Below, piece after piece: positions 34,034-44,541 of a stretch of DNA of 64,000 bases. The notes under the pieces were generated by a model. The model was not told the DNA's origin and did no database searches. It saw only the letters and a program-made list of their open reading frames with translations. The translations under genes were made by a program, and so were the position numbers. The stretch's first letter is position 1; each line of letters starts with the position of its first letter. Source of the DNA: Desulforhopalus sp. (lineage in GTDB: Bacteria; Desulfobacterota; Desulfobulbia; Desulfobulbales; Desulfocapsaceae); NCBI GenBank assembly GCA_023231425.1, contig JALNVI010000003.1, positions 1 to 64,000 of the forward strand. Direction: 5' to 3'.

Positions 34034-37000
34034 ATGGACAACGAAGTAAAAATTATTGAATCCGACGCCCTGCGGGCCAATCTTATTGAGACTTCCATCA
34101 AGGTGGAGATTCCAGATGAGTACAACGTTTTGCTCAAGGTGGTTGAGAACTTCAAGGGATTGGAGGCGAGTCTGCAAAATCTTCTCGTCGAGATCTGCCA
34201 CCCATATCACAACTGGCAGATGGTATTGCCCCATCTGCGGAGTTTTGTGCTGAAAAATGTTCACCACTACCTCTCCAGTGAAGAGGGGCCACAATGCATT
34301 CACCTCTTCTCTGGTTTTTTTCTGGAAGCACTCTTTGGTGAACGGCGCAATCCGCAGGTTTCCTCCGAGGTGGTTGCGGCGCTGATGGTCTGGCTGGAGA
34401 AGATGCTGTCAAAAATCGAGCCGAAGGATGTCGCTCGTTTCGCCTCAGTGATTGCGGAGATATTTCATGATCTTCAGGCGCTCGGCATTACCGAGCCAGC
34501 GCTGCTGCAGCAGTTTTCCCAGAGTCCTCACACCGTGAAAAAACTGGCTCCCCTGTTGAAAAAGATGCAGAAATCCTGTCCCGATTTCATGCTTGACAGC
34601 TATTATGAATTCCTTCGGGCAACCCTGCTGGAGTGTTACGACTACTGGCTGCACGAGGATGACCCGATGAGCTGGTTCCTTGAAAAATGCTCTATCGAGG
34701 AGAGGGATTTTGGCGCTTCCCATCTCTTTGTGAAGATTTCTCATGAGAGTCTGGGCAAGTGGCGTGAGCGTGTGGAAAGGGGTGAGCTTGAGCCGCTTGA
34801 TGATCTGCTGGACCATATTGATATCGTCCGCCAATATCGTGTGATTCCCAGTCAGGGAATGGCTGAAGGGGGCTTCCAGGCGAGCGATTTGGATGATTTC
34901 GAGGAGAATCGCAAGCTGCTCTTCCTCTTTAAAATCATGGATACCACCGGCCTCTCGCTGATCCATGAGGAGACCCTGCGGGAGATCAATCGCAGCCTTG
35001 TCAGCCTCATCCGCCAGCAGAGCTTTGAACAGATTGAGGAGTTCCTGCTCACCGCGTTCCAGCTGCTCAAGGCCAACGTACGCAAATATCCGCACACCTC
35101 CCTGCAGTGCATTCAGGTTATCGGGGATGAAATTTTCGACCGCGGCAACAGCCGCATGGTGGAGGCTTTCCTCTTCGGTGTGGTGCGTTTTGGTTTCCAG
35201 CATGCGGGGGTGGCGGGCGTGGATGACAACTGGCAGCCGCTGGTTAACCCGGCTCATCTGGCCAATATCCGTGTCTGGCTGCATCTTATTATGCGCGAGC
35301 CGAAATGGTGTGGCACGCTTTTTTCCGCGCTGATTATCCACCTCAAACTCTCGGGCACCTGCGTCAAGGATACCGACCTTTTCCAGCGGGATATCACCAG
35401 CCTGCTTAACCATCCCATTGAGCCGATCTACAACCTCAGCAAGCAGTTTACCAAACTGATGCCGGTTTTTTTTAACGAGATCGGTTCAGAGGGGGAATTG
35501 CGGGATGTCAGTACCGAACTCGACGAGATTCATCATCGTAAAGACTTGCTTATTCACTTTTTGCGCAAGCAGGGACATGTGGAAAGTTCCAACCTGATTG
35601 TCGATTTTACCCAGGCGATTCTCAAGTTCTGGCATCTCCGGGACAAGACGTTGATCATTCCCTATGTTCCCGAGGATATCTATTTACAGATTGTCACCAG
35701 TGGGGCGCTGGTTGATGACCTCTACATCCTCAGCGATCGACTGTGGAGTGAATTCAAGGTTCGTCATGTACACGATATCCTTGACATAAAGGACAAAGAT
35801 CTGCAAGCCTGGCTGGCGAAGCAGAGCGACTGCAATGCTGGAGAGGTGCGTCGTTTTGAGTTGATGCTGCGCATGTATGCCCTGCTCAACCGCAAGTACA
35901 AACTGGGTTTTAGCCAGCTGCGCGGAGAGATCAACCTTGTGGTACAGGACAGCTTCCCCGAACTGCATTCCCTGCCGGAACAACTTGACGAAACGGACAC
36001 TGAGAAGATCCTTGGTTCTCTGCTCGGGGCGCTGGAGAGCCTGAAAGAGACCATCCTTTCGCCAAAGAAATTTGAGGTCCGGGAAGATATCTACTACAAG
36101 CGTCACATCGCCGTGGACATTCCCTCGGTCTATGGGCGCTACCGGGAGAAAAAGTTTGATGCCCTCAGCCTCTCTTTTCGTCTGGAAAAGCTGGCCAATC
36201 TCTATCTCGAGAAGTTGCCGGAGACCCTCAATCTCTCCATTATCACCCAGGCGACTTTCTACAATATTGCCCGCTGTATTCGCCTCTACATGCGCGCTCT
36301 TTCCATCGACGGGATCAGCTCGCGGCGGCTCACCATCCAGCTTAATCTGCTGGAGAGTTCGTTGAAGGTGAGGCGTTTCTCCTACACCCAGTATCTCGAC
36401 ATCCTGCGCGGCATGAGTGAGGGCGTAAAGGATATCATCTACTCCTACTACACCAATATTCACCAGAATAACCTGTCAATTATCATCCCGCAGATTGGCA
36501 GTGTGAACATCCTTACCAAGTTTGAAGGGCTGTATGACGAGGACGATATGGCGGCGACCATCCCTCGCCTCTCCGAGGTCTTTATGCGGGAGCTGATTGC
36601 CTCAACCTTCGGTCTGCAGCATCTCGACAACTTTATCCTGCGCATCCTGCAGACCCTCGAAAACCAGAAGAACCTGCTTGACGGGGAGAAACTTGATATT
36701 CTTATGAGCTACAATCCGGAGAAGGCCATCTCCCTGATGCACAGGCCCAATCCCTATACCGACGACCTCATTCACCTCGGCAATAAAGGTTACAATCTGG
36801 TGAATATTTCACGTCTCGGCAAGCAGGTCCCGGCGGCATTCATTATCACCACAGAAATTTTCCGCTGTCAGGAAGTGGTGTTCAGCTACCGGCGGACCCG
36901 TGATGAGTTCATGCAGCGGGTGCGCAATGCCCTCAACGAAGTGGAGCATGTGACCGGGCGGACCTTCGGCAGTGCCGAGAATCCACTGCTGCTTTCGGTG

Positions 37001-38263
37001 CGTTCTGGTGGTTCCATCTCCATGCCGGGGATGATGGCCACCATCCACGATGTCGGTCTCAATGAGGATATTATTGAAGAGTATGTGGCGAAGAACGGCA
37101 ACGCCTACCTGGCGTGGGACAACTACCGCCGTTTTGTGCAGAGTTGGGGGATGATTTCCGGCATGGAGCGGGAAGATTTCCAGAGCCTGATGAATGCCGC
37201 CAAGGCGGATTACGGCGTGGGGTTGAAACGGGAGTTCTCCAAGGCGCAGATGAAGGAGCTGGCGCTGGCCTACCGCGACCTCACCCGCCGTCGCAGTATC
37301 TCTATCCCGGAGGATCCCTGGCTGCAGCTTATCAATGCCATTGAACTGGTGCTGGAGAGCTGGAACACGGAGAAGGCGGTGGAGTTCCGCCACATCATGG
37401 ATGTCTCCGATTCCTGGGGGACAGCCGTCATTGTGCAGACCATGGTGCTCGGGAACAGAAGTCAGGAGTCCGGTGCGGGTGTGGTTTTCACTGCTCACCC
37501 CTACCGCAAGGTGCAGCGGGTGGCGCTGTGGGGTGACTATGCCTTTGGCGATCAGGGCGAGGATATTGTCAGCGGGCTGGTTTCCAGCTGTGCCATCTCT
37601 GTAGAGCAGGCACAGCTGGACGGCCGCTCGGTGGAGGATTCTCTGGAACGACGTTTCCCCGCCATTTACAAGGCACTGCTGGTAACCTCCCGTGAACTGG
37701 TCTATGATAATCACTGGAATCCGCAGGAGATTGAATTCACCTTCGAGAGTCCTGAGGCAAAAGACCTCTATTACCTGCAGACGCGGGACATGATCACCAT
37801 CAAAAAGCAGGAGCATCTCAACGTCTTTGTCGAGAAAGAGCCTGGAGAGCTGGAGGCTGCGTGGATCGGAAGCGGGGTGGGGGTCTCCGGTTCAGCCCTT
37901 TCCGGACGGGCGGTCTTTTCTGAGGAGGATATTGCCGTAATTCGTCTCAAGGACAAGGGTTCACCGCTGATTCTTATTCGTCAGGATACGGTGCCGGAGG
38001 ATATCAAGATGATCTCTCTCGCTCAGGGGCTGCTCACCGCGAGGGGGGGGCAGACTTCCCATGCCTCTGTGGTTGCTGTGCGGCTTGAAAAGTGTTGTGT
38101 GGTAGGTTGTCGCAGTATGAAGGTTTTCGACATGGAAGGGTGGTGTGAGCTGGATGGCGAGCGAATCAATCGCGGGGATCATGTTTCTATCGATGGTCGT
38201 ACCGGACAAGTGCTTAAAGGTGAACATGCGATCCGCGAAGAGTATCACATCATGCCTCTGTAA
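34034..38263 (+). CDS. PPDK/PEP-synthase-like dikinase with large N-terminal region, no PEP barrel
   Basis: Protein of 1409 residues. Residues 1 to about 900 are a long, mainly helical region that I do not recognise. Then comes a pyruvate-phosphate-dikinase N-terminal ATP-binding domain (about 915-1260) with LGNKGYNLV and SVRSGGSISMPGMMATIHDVG, and a swivelling phosphohistidine domain ending with LTARGGQTSHASVVAV, where His is the phosphate carrier. The C-terminal PEP/pyruvate TIM barrel of PPDK and PEP synthase is absent. It therefore likely phosphorylates another acceptor, as glucan or rifampin dikinases do; the neighbouring glycogen synthase makes a glucan acceptor conceivable, but this is speculation. 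Start at ATG 34034 behind GCGGAGA. Confidence 0.85.
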   Translation: MDNEVKIIESDALRANLIETSIKVEIPDEYNVLLKVVENFKGLEASLQNLLVEICHPYHNWQMVLPHLRSFVLKNVHHYLSSEEGPQCIHLFSGFFLEALFGERRNPQVSSEVVAALMVWLEKMLSKIEPKDVARFASVIAEIFHDLQALGITEPALLQQFSQSPHTVKKLAPLLKKMQKSCPDFMLDSYYEFLRATLLECYDYWLHEDDPMSWFLEKCSIEERDFGASHLFVKISHESLGKWRERVERGELEPLDDLLDHIDIVRQYRVIPSQGMAEGGFQASDLDDFEENRKLLFLFKIMDTTGLSLIHEETLREINRSLVSLIRQQSFEQIEEFLLTAFQLLKANVRKYPHTSLQCIQVIGDEIFDRGNSRMVEAFLFGVVRFGFQHAGVAGVDDNWQPLVNPAHLANIRVWLHLIMREPKWCGTLFSALIIHLKLSGTCVKDTDLFQRDITSLLNHPIEPIYNLSKQFTKLMPVFFNEIGSEGELRDVSTELDEIHHRKDLLIHFLRKQGHVESSNLIVDFTQAILKFWHLRDKTLIIPYVPEDIYLQIVTSGALVDDLYILSDRLWSEFKVRHVHDILDIKDKDLQAWLAKQSDCNAGEVRRFELMLRMYALLNRKYKLGFSQLRGEINLVVQDSFPELHSLPEQLDETDTEKILGSLLGALESLKETILSPKKFEVREDIYYKRHIAVDIPSVYGRYREKKFDALSLSFRLEKLANLYLEKLPETLNLSIITQATFYNIARCIRLYMRALSIDGISSRRLTIQLNLLESSLKVRRFSYTQYLDILRGMSEGVKDIIYSYYTNIHQNNLSIIIPQIGSVNILTKFEGLYDEDDMAATIPRLSEVFMRELIASTFGLQHLDNFILRILQTLENQKNLLDGEKLDILMSYNPEKAISLMHRPNPYTDDLIHLGNKGYNLVNISRLGKQVPAAFIITTEIFRCQEVVFSYRRTRDEFMQRVRNALNEVEHVTGRTFGSAENPLLLSVRSGGSISMPGMMATIHDVGLNEDIIEEYVAKNGNAYLAWDNYRRFVQSWGMISGMEREDFQSLMNAAKADYGVGLKREFSKAQMKELALAYRDLTRRRSISIPEDPWLQLINAIELVLESWNTEKAVEFRHIMDVSDSWGTAVIVQTMVLGNRSQESGAGVVFTAHPYRKVQRVALWGDYAFGDQGEDIVSGLVSSCAISVEQAQLDGRSVEDSLERRFPAIYKALLVTSRELVYDNHWNPQEIEFTFESPEAKDLYYLQTRDMITIKKQEHLNVFVEKEPGELEAAWIGSGVGVSGSALSGRAVFSEEDIAVIRLKDKGSPLILIRQDTVPEDIKMISLAQGLLTARGGQTSHASVVAVRLEKCCVVGCRSMKVFDMEGWCELDGERINRGDHVSIDGRTGQVLKGEHAIREEYHIMPL

Positions 38264-38295
38264 GCTGGTTCAGGCAGAGGGCTGGCGGCAAGAGA

Positions 38296-38334
38296 AAAAC
38301 GCCCGGTTGAGTATTCAACCGGGCGTTTTTTTTA
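38296..38334. terminator. Bidirectional terminator, dikinase / sstT
   Basis: AAAACGCCCGGTTGA-GTAT-TCAACCGGGCGTTTTTTTT is a perfect stem with A and T tracts on both sides, placed between two convergent genes. Its T tract overlaps the sstT stop codon. Confidence 0.93.
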
Positions 38335-39567
38335 TTTTGCGGAAATCGCACCCCGCTTTTTTTTCCGTTCCTCGGCAATACAGGCCGCGGCCGTGAAGAG
38401 AACGTCGGTGGAGGAGTTAAGCCCGGTTTCGCAGGAGTCCTGGATGACGCCGATGATGAAACCTGCGGCCACTACCTTTGTGGAGATATCCGGATCAATC
38501 TGAAAAAGACTGCAGGCCATGGGAATCAGCAACAGCGAACCACCCGGAACGCCGGAGGAGCCGCAGGCACCGACTGCGGCCAGGACACTGAGCATCAGTG
38601 CCATCATCGGGCTGACCTGCATGTGCAGGGTATGGACCGCCGCGAGGGAGAGGACTGTGATCGTCACCGCCGCTCCCGCCATGTTGATGGTCGCTCCGAG
38701 TGGAATGGAGATGGAATATGTGTCACGGGGGAGGCCGAGTTTTCTGCACAGGGACATATTCACCGGAATATTGGCCGCCGAACTGCGGGTGAAGAAGGCG
38801 GTGATACCGCTCTCAAAAAGACAGGTGAAGACCAGCGGGTAGGGATTGCTGCGGATCTTCCAAAAGACGATCAGCGGGTTGAGCACGAAGGCGACAAAGG
38901 CCATGGAGCCAACGAGAACGAGGAGCAGTCGGCCATAGTTGGCCAGTTCGCTAAAGCCGGTGGAGGCCGTTACCGAAGCGACGATGCCAAAGATGCCGAT
39001 GGGGGCGAGTTTGATAACCCAGCTCACCACCTGGGCAATTGCGTCGGAGCAGTCGCCGAGGAACTGGATGGTGCTTTCAGCGCGGCCGCGCAGGGCGATG
39101 CCGAGGAGGATTGCCCAGGTGAGGATGCCGATGTAGTTGCTTTGAGCAACAGCGTCCACAGGATTAACAACAGCTTTCATCATGAGAGTCTTAAGCACCT
39201 CAATTAGATTGGCTGGCGGGGTCTGGGTCAGGTCGCCGGTGGCGAGGGCGAGTTCGGTGGGAAAGAGAAAACTGGCAACCACTGCAGTGAAAGAGGCTGC
39301 CAGAGTGCCGAGGATGTAGAGCATGATAATCGGTTTAATGAACGCCTCGGAGTCGGTCTGATGGCGGGAAATGGCCGCTGTGATAAGCGCGAAGACCAGT
39401 ATCGGGGCGACTGCCTTCAGGCCGCCGATGAAAAAGGTGCCGAGGATAGCGGTTTTGATGGCAACTGCGGGAGCCAGCCAGGCGAGCAGGATGCCGAGTC
39501 CGAGTCCGACGATAATCTGAGTAACCAGACTCCCTCGAAGGTATCTTTTCAGAAGTTCACTAATCAT
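38332..39567 (-). CDS. sstT: Serine/threonine:Na+ symporter SstT
   Basis: Sodium:dicarboxylate symporter family (DAACS), 411 residues, nearly the length of E. coli SstT (414). Eight hydrophobic segments with two re-entrant loops are expected; the family motif [15 protein letters not shown] (serine-rich hairpin), [14 protein letters not shown] and the second hairpin [16 protein letters not shown] are visible. SstT imports serine and threonine with Na+. AAGGA lies 6-7 bp upstream of the ATG. It is transcribed alone; two repeat copies lie upstream. Confidence 0.92.
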   Translation of the reverse strand: MISELLKRYLRGSLVTQIIVGLGLGILLAWLAPAVAIKTAILGTFFIGGLKAVAPILVFALITAAISRHQTDSEAFIKPIIMLYILGTLAASFTAVVASFLFPTELALATGDLTQTPPANLIEVLKTLMMKAVVNPVDAVAQSNYIGILTWAILLGIALRGRAESTIQFLGDCSDAIAQVVSWVIKLAPIGIFGIVASVTASTGFSELANYGRLLLVLVGSMAFVAFVLNPLIVFWKIRSNPYPLVFTCLFESGITAFFTRSSAANIPVNMSLCRKLGLPRDTYSISIPLGATINMAGAAVTITVLSLAAVHTLHMQVSPMMALMLSVLAAVGACGSSGVPGGSLLLIPMACSLFQIDPDISTKVVAAGFIIGVIQDSCETGLNSSTDVLFTAAACIAEERKKKRGAISAK

Positions 39568-39735
39568 GGTTTGTCCTTGTTGTTGAAGGGGTTCATTCCT
39601 TTAATGTACAGGCAGAGATGTGCATGTATTTGATTCTTAACACAATCCTGTTATTTTAGAGAAAATGTTGAGACTGTCAACCGACAAGACGGCCCGGAGG
39701 TCTTATTTCCCTTGAGTTCCATAGAACACAAGAAC

Positions 39736-39917
39736 TGGTACCTTGAAACGGCTTGTATCTCGTTCATATTCGAGATGTAGAAGAAAATTTATCGCAGGTA
39801 TAGCTTTGATATCGGAGTCTGGCACTTACCTCGACGTCTCGTTCCTCGCTTTTTCGGGGGATAAATTTTTGATTGTACGAAGAAGACGGGCGAAAGACTG
39901 CTTTCTGGATGTTCCCT
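39736..39917 (+). repeat. Family 1 repeat, short form
   Basis: Copy starting GGTACCTTGAAACGGCTTGT, with all core blocks, and a right end TTTCTGGATGTTCCCTGATA that has diverged from TTATTCAAGG. Confidence 0.9.
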
Positions 39918-40128
39918 GATAAAATATATTATAATCAGTCAATATGAGTATTTTGCAAAGGGGGCATATGAACAAAAAAAGAAAAACATCCGATTTAAGG
40001 CTCTGTTAGAGGGAAAACCGATGGGGGAAAAGAGGTCTTCGATGGGAGGGAAAAACTAATTATTCCTTGAATTACGGGGAAAAGGAGCGAATTCCCTTCA
40101 CCTGTTTCCCGACAACGTATTAGCACCC

Positions 40129-40309
40129 GGGGACCTTGAAACAGCTTGTATTTCGTTCATATTCGAGGCACAGGAGGAAATTTACCGCAGGATAACTTTG
40201 ATTTGATATCGGAGTCTGGCGCTTGCCTCGACGTCTCGTTCCTCGCTTTGTCGGAGGATAATTTTTTGACTGTCATGAAGGGGATGGGCGATTATTCAAG
40301 GTCCCCACC
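40129..40309 (+). repeat. Family 1 repeat with perfect terminal inverted repeat
   Basis: The ends are GGGGACCTTGAA and TTCAAGGTCCCC, a perfect 12-bp inverted repeat, and all internal blocks are present. This is the best type copy. It is 24 bp from the end of the arsR-like gene. Confidence 0.95.
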
Positions 40310-40332
40310 TGCGGGAAGGATCTCTCTTCGGG

Positions 40333-40686
40333 TTATTCTAACACTGCAGGGCAAAACAGATTGTGCATTTTCCGAATCAGTTCGACGACGCGTTTGTCAC
40401 TGATGAAGTTGAAGATAAAGTTTGCATCCTTGCGAAAATCTATAATGCCCTGATTCCGCAGGACTCCAAGGTGCTGAGAGACATTGGCATTGGTGGTTTT
40501 AACCTGTTCACGGATCTCTCCGACGGTGAGTTCGCGGTCCTGCAGCAAACAAAGGATCTTCAGGCGGATGGGATGGGACATGGCTTTTAATAATTGGGAG
40601 ACAAGTTCAATCTCCTCGTCAATCATGGTCGTTTCGTCGTGGGTTGTCCCGGATGAGAGAGCAACAGACTGTTCAAGAGTTGACAT
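40333..40686 (-). CDS. ArsR-family transcriptional regulator
   Basis: Winged-helix repressor of 117 residues. After a 25-residue polar leader the ArsR core runs LVSQLLKAMSHPIRLKILCLLQDRELTVGEIREQVKTTNANVSQHLGVLRNQGII, including the recognition helix NANVSQHLGVL, then the wing. The metal-box cysteines of ArsR/SmtB (CVC in helix 3) are absent; Cys residues occur only within LKILCLL and near the end (NLFCP). So the effector is probably not arsenite. It stands alone and diverges from the isochorismatase gene, a possible target. Confidence 0.88.
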   Translation of the reverse strand: MSTLEQSVALSSGTTHDETTMIDEEIELVSQLLKAMSHPIRLKILCLLQDRELTVGEIREQVKTTNANVSQHLGVLRNQGIIDFRKDANFIFNFISDKRVVELIRKMHNLFCPAVLE

Positions 40687-40973
40687 TATGGCAAGCCTGA
40701 AGGAAAAAGTGGGTAAAAGTAAAAATTAAATACGTGGGGAGGTGTACAAATAATTGATAATTATAAATTATACACGTCATAAAAAATCTTGAGAAGTACT
40801 TTCGTGTGTGAGAAGGGATCGAAAATAAAAAAAGTCCACCTTTTGGGCACGGACTTGAATTGCGACACAAAAAAGAGTCTACTGAGAGATCAACATTCAT
40901 TTTAGGGCTACTGTCTGCTTTACAGATTCACAACTGTTTACGTTGATAAAAATATAAATTAAAAGGGGAAAAG
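40687..40973. promoter_or_regulatory. AT-rich divergent promoter region
   Basis: About 290 bp between the divergent arsR-like and isochorismatase-like genes, very AT-rich, with the partial palindrome TGATAATTATAAATTATACA near 40756 that could be an operator. No -35/-10 pair is secure. Confidence 0.35.
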
Positions 40974-41531
40974 ATGATACCAGAGAACCTTGATCCGGCG
41001 CATCTCTGCCTTGCAGTTGTTGACCTTCAAACGCGATTGATGGAGGTTATTCACCGGGCGGACGAAACAGCGGGGGCGGCTGCACTGATGGTGCGCTGTG
41101 CCCGGGAACTGAAGGTGAAGACTCTCGCCCTTACCCAGTATCGCAAGGGGCTCGGGGCGTACGTGCCGGAACTTGAAGAGCTGCTTGCCGATACCCCGCA
41201 GTATGACAAAACCGCGTTCAACCTGCTTGCAGTGGAGAGCGTGGCCCAGGAGATTGCGGCTCGGCCGGAGCTGGATACCTTTGTCCTGGTCGGTGTCGAG
41301 ACGCATATTTGTATCTGGCAGTCTGCGCTGGCTTTGCTGGGTGCCGGTAAGCAGGTTTGGGTCTTGTCCGATGCAGTCTCCTCGCGGAGAGAAGAGGATC
41401 ATCGGGAGGCGCTTCTCCAACTTCGTGCGGCGGGGGCGATCGTGGGGCCGACCGAGATGCTCATTTACTCCCTGCTCGGCAGAGCAGGAACACCGGAGTT
41501 TAAGAAGATTCATTCTCTTATCACCGCTTGA
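40974..41531 (+). CDS. Isochorismatase-like cysteine hydrolase
   Basis: Hydrolase of 185 residues in the isochorismatase/nicotinamidase fold. The catalytic triad is visible: Asp in LAVVDLQTRL, Lys in YDKTAFN and Cys in VGVETHICIWQSALAL, where the cis-peptide precedes the active site. The absence of nicotinamidase metal-ligand histidines near Asp suggests a YcaC-like hydrolase of unknown substrate. AAAGGGG lies before the ATG. alaS follows after 71 bp in the same direction. Confidence 0.9.
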   Translation: MIPENLDPAHLCLAVVDLQTRLMEVIHRADETAGAAALMVRCARELKVKTLALTQYRKGLGAYVPELEELLADTPQYDKTAFNLLAVESVAQEIAARPELDTFVLVGVETHICIWQSALALLGAGKQVWVLSDAVSSRREEDHREALLQLRAAGAIVGPTEMLIYSLLGRAGTPEFKKIHSLITA

Positions 41532-41602
41532 TTATCACCTGAACTACACTGAATAACGCGCCTGACTGTGCGCACAATAAAGAGCAACAAGCAGAGAAAA
41601 TT

Positions 41603-44248
41603 ATGAAAGGAAACGACATTCGCAATTTGTTCTGGCAGTATTTTGAAGAGAAAGGTCACACTCGTGTGGACAGTTCTTCTCTCGTTCCCGCAGACGACCC
41701 GACACTGCTCTTTACCAATGCAGGGATGGTGCAGTTTAAGCGGGTTTTCATGGGCGATGAGAAGAGACCCTACACCCGCGCTGTCACCAGCCAGCGCTGT
41801 GTCCGGGCCGGTGGCAAGCACAACGACCTTGAAAACGTTGGCTATACAGCCCGCCATCATACCTTTTTCGAGATGCTCGGCAACTTTTCCTTCGGGGACT
41901 ATTTCAAGGAGGATGCCATTCGTTTCGCCTGGGACTTTCTCACTGTGAAACTCGGCCTTGATCCCAAAGATCTCTGGGTGACCATCTACGATGACGACGA
42001 TGAGGCCGAAGAGTTGTGGAAGAAGATGGAGACGTTGCCGAAGGGCCGCATTGTACGCATGGGAGAGAAGGATAACTTCTGGGCCATGGGCGATACCGGA
42101 CCCTGCGGCCCCTGTTCTGAGATCCATATAGATCAGGGACCCGACGCCGCTACATGTGGCAGCCGTGACTGCAAAATCGGCTGTGACTGTGACCGTTATC
42201 TGGAGCTGTGGAACCTGGTCTTCATGCAGTATAATCGTGATGAGTCCGGGAAACTGACCCTCCTGCCCAAACCGAGTATCGACACGGGTATGGGGCTGGA
42301 GCGTATCGCTGCCGTGCTGCAGGGTAAGCAGAACAACTACGATACAGACCTCTTCGCGCCCATTCTTCATCGTCTTGAGGAGCTTTCTGGGCGGAAATAC
42401 GGGGTGGATAAAGGTGATGATGTGGCCATGCGGGTTATTGCTGACCATGCCCGTGCCACCACCTTCCTTGTTGCAGACGGAGTCCTGCCCTCCAATGAGG
42501 GACGGGGTTACGTTCTGCGGCGTATCATGCGACGGGCGGTTCGTTACGGTAAGGCGCTGGGGCTGGACAGACCCTTTCTTTACGATGTGGTGAAGGTTGT
42601 CATTGAGGAGATGAAGGGTGCCTTTCCCCATGTCGTTGACGCTGAGACCCTTCTGAAGAAGGTCACCAGCAACGAGGAGGAGCGCTTTAGCGAGACCCTC
42701 GAAAAAGGACTGGCTCTGCTCTCTGAGGAGATTGGCAGACTCGGTGCGGATCAAATTATTTCCGGGATCTTTATTTTTAAACTCTACGATACCTTTGGTT
42801 TCCCTTTTGATATCGTGCGTGATATCGCCCTTGAGCGTGGGCTGGGTTTCGATGAAGCAGGCTTTGAGGCAGAGATGGCCCGGCAGCGTAAACAATCGCG
42901 TCAATCGCGAAAAGGGGAAAGTGTCAAGTTGCAGGGGGACGGGGTGAAGAGTATTGCCGAGATGGGCGTACGCACCGTTTTTATCGGTTATGAAGAGAAG
43001 TGTGGTAACGGCCGTGTACTCGGTCTGCTGGACGCGGATGGTGAGCGGGTGAAGAGCCTCGTCACTGGGGCGCGCGGTCGTCTCTTTGTTGATAAAACAC
43101 CCTTTTATGCGGAGTCCGGTGGCCAGTCCGCCGACCACGGTGAGGTCTTCTGGCAGGGCGGTCATGCCCTGGTCAGTAATACCACGGTGACCGGTGAGAA
43201 GATTGTTCTTCATTCCCTGGAAGTTGTTGAAGGGATTCTGGAAGAAGGGATGGAGGTGAAGCTGAAGATTGACGAGGCGCGTCGCCGTCACACCGCTGGC
43301 CATCACAGTGTTACCCATCTTCTGCAGGCAGCTCTGCGGCAGGTGCTTGGTGATCATGTCAAACAGGCGGGGTCGCTGGTGCAGGCGGATCGGGTGCGTT
43401 TTGACTTTACCCACTTCTCGCCGGTAACACCGGAGGAACTGGCTGAAGTTGAGCGGAGGGTCAACAGAGAAATTCGACGTAACAGCAGGGTGGTTACCCG
43501 GATTATCGATAAAGACGAGGCTGTTGGCGAAGGAGCAATGGCCCTCTTTGGTGAAAAGTATGGGGAGAAGGTTCGGGTTGTGACCATGGGGGATTTCAGC
43601 AAGGAATTGTGCGGTGGAACCCATGTGGCTGCCACCGGCGATATTGGGGTTTTCAAGGTGCAGTCCGAAAGCGGAATTGCCGCCGGAGTGCGGCGTATTG
43701 AAGCGGTCGCCGGTGAGTCGGCTTTTGCCTGGATCCAGCAGGTGTTTGCTGGACAGGCGCGACTCGGCGGAATGCTTTCCGCCACCAGTCTTGAGGAGAC
43801 CTGTGACAGGGTCGCTGCCCTGCAGGCAAGTCTAAAGGCAGCGGAGAAAAAGGCCACTGAGCTGTCGAAAGAACTGGCCAGCTCCGATCTCGAATCAGTG
43901 TTGAAAAATGCGGTAGAAGTGAATGGCATCAAGGTTGTGTCTGCTGAGATTCCGCTGGAAGATGCTAAGATTTTGCGCGAAGTTGGGGATAAAGTTCGCA
44001 ATCAGCTCAACAGCGGCGTGGCGGTCATCGCCGGGGTGGTAGAGGGGAAGGCTGCTCTGCTTGCCATCGTTTCCAAAGACCTTACCGGGCGGATCAAGGC
44101 CGGGGAACTGGTCAGCAGAGTTGCTGCTCTTGTCGGGGGACGGGGCGGAGGACGTCCGGACATGGCCCAGGCGGGGGGTCCGCTGGCAGATAAAGTGGGC
44201 GAAGCCGTGGCTGCGGTTCCGGGCATTGTCAAAGAGCTGCTTAAATAA
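41603..44248 (+). CDS. alaS: Alanyl-tRNA synthetase
   Basis: Full-length alanyl-tRNA synthetase of 881 residues. The class II core begins KGNDIRNLFWQYFEEKGHTR and contains TNAGMVQFKRVFMG; the editing domain has the zinc HxxxH of HHSVTHLLQAAL (about residue 570) and CGGTHV (about 673). A C-Ala domain ends with GGRGGGRPDMAQAGG. It charges tRNA-Ala and clears Ser/Gly mischarged products. GAAAGGA precedes the ATG. Confidence 0.98.
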   Translation: MKGNDIRNLFWQYFEEKGHTRVDSSSLVPADDPTLLFTNAGMVQFKRVFMGDEKRPYTRAVTSQRCVRAGGKHNDLENVGYTARHHTFFEMLGNFSFGDYFKEDAIRFAWDFLTVKLGLDPKDLWVTIYDDDDEAEELWKKMETLPKGRIVRMGEKDNFWAMGDTGPCGPCSEIHIDQGPDAATCGSRDCKIGCDCDRYLELWNLVFMQYNRDESGKLTLLPKPSIDTGMGLERIAAVLQGKQNNYDTDLFAPILHRLEELSGRKYGVDKGDDVAMRVIADHARATTFLVADGVLPSNEGRGYVLRRIMRRAVRYGKALGLDRPFLYDVVKVVIEEMKGAFPHVVDAETLLKKVTSNEEERFSETLEKGLALLSEEIGRLGADQIISGIFIFKLYDTFGFPFDIVRDIALERGLGFDEAGFEAEMARQRKQSRQSRKGESVKLQGDGVKSIAEMGVRTVFIGYEEKCGNGRVLGLLDADGERVKSLVTGARGRLFVDKTPFYAESGGQSADHGEVFWQGGHALVSNTTVTGEKIVLHSLEVVEGILEEGMEVKLKIDEARRRHTAGHHSVTHLLQAALRQVLGDHVKQAGSLVQADRVRFDFTHFSPVTPEELAEVERRVNREIRRNSRVVTRIIDKDEAVGEGAMALFGEKYGEKVRVVTMGDFSKELCGGTHVAATGDIGVFKVQSESGIAAGVRRIEAVAGESAFAWIQQVFAGQARLGGMLSATSLEETCDRVAALQASLKAAEKKATELSKELASSDLESVLKNAVEVNGIKVVSAEIPLEDAKILREVGDKVRNQLNSGVAVIAGVVEGKAALLAIVSKDLTGRIKAGELVSRVAALVGGRGGGRPDMAQAGGPLADKVGEAVAAVPGIVKELLK

Positions 44249-44541
44249 ATGAACGTCCATGGAAAGGCACCATTTCAGGCCGTTTCCCGCTGTGTTCGGG
44301 GCCGTTTTATTCGACGCGGGAGCTTGATGTGCAGGTGGAAATCAGTTGACACTCTCGTTCAATTACGTTATGGATTTTAAGTGCATTTGTGAATGAGTAT
44401 TCATTTTTTTTTCTGAAGATGTTTAGCAGTCGTCGGATAGTTGTTTCTTGAGTTTCTTTCATTTATGGTCTACATCGGTGCAGCTGTGGCTGAGTCGGTG
44501 TAAAATATTTCGTTTTTTTAATTATTCAGGGAGCTGCAAGC

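Larger units (their letters stand above)
39568..40332. other. Intergenic region holding two repeat copies
   Basis: About 765 bp with no gene. Besides the two family 1 copies there is an AT-rich stretch (39920-40080) with TAATTATTCCTTGAATTACG, possibly a decayed repeat end. The sstT promoter must lie near 39570-39730 but no clear -35/-10 was seen. Confidence 0.5.

Noticed and set aside
41510..43624. 704-residue minus-strand open frame opposite alaS
   Set aside because: It overlaps the intact alaS gene completely, has no recognisable domain and is a by-product of codon use on the other strand.
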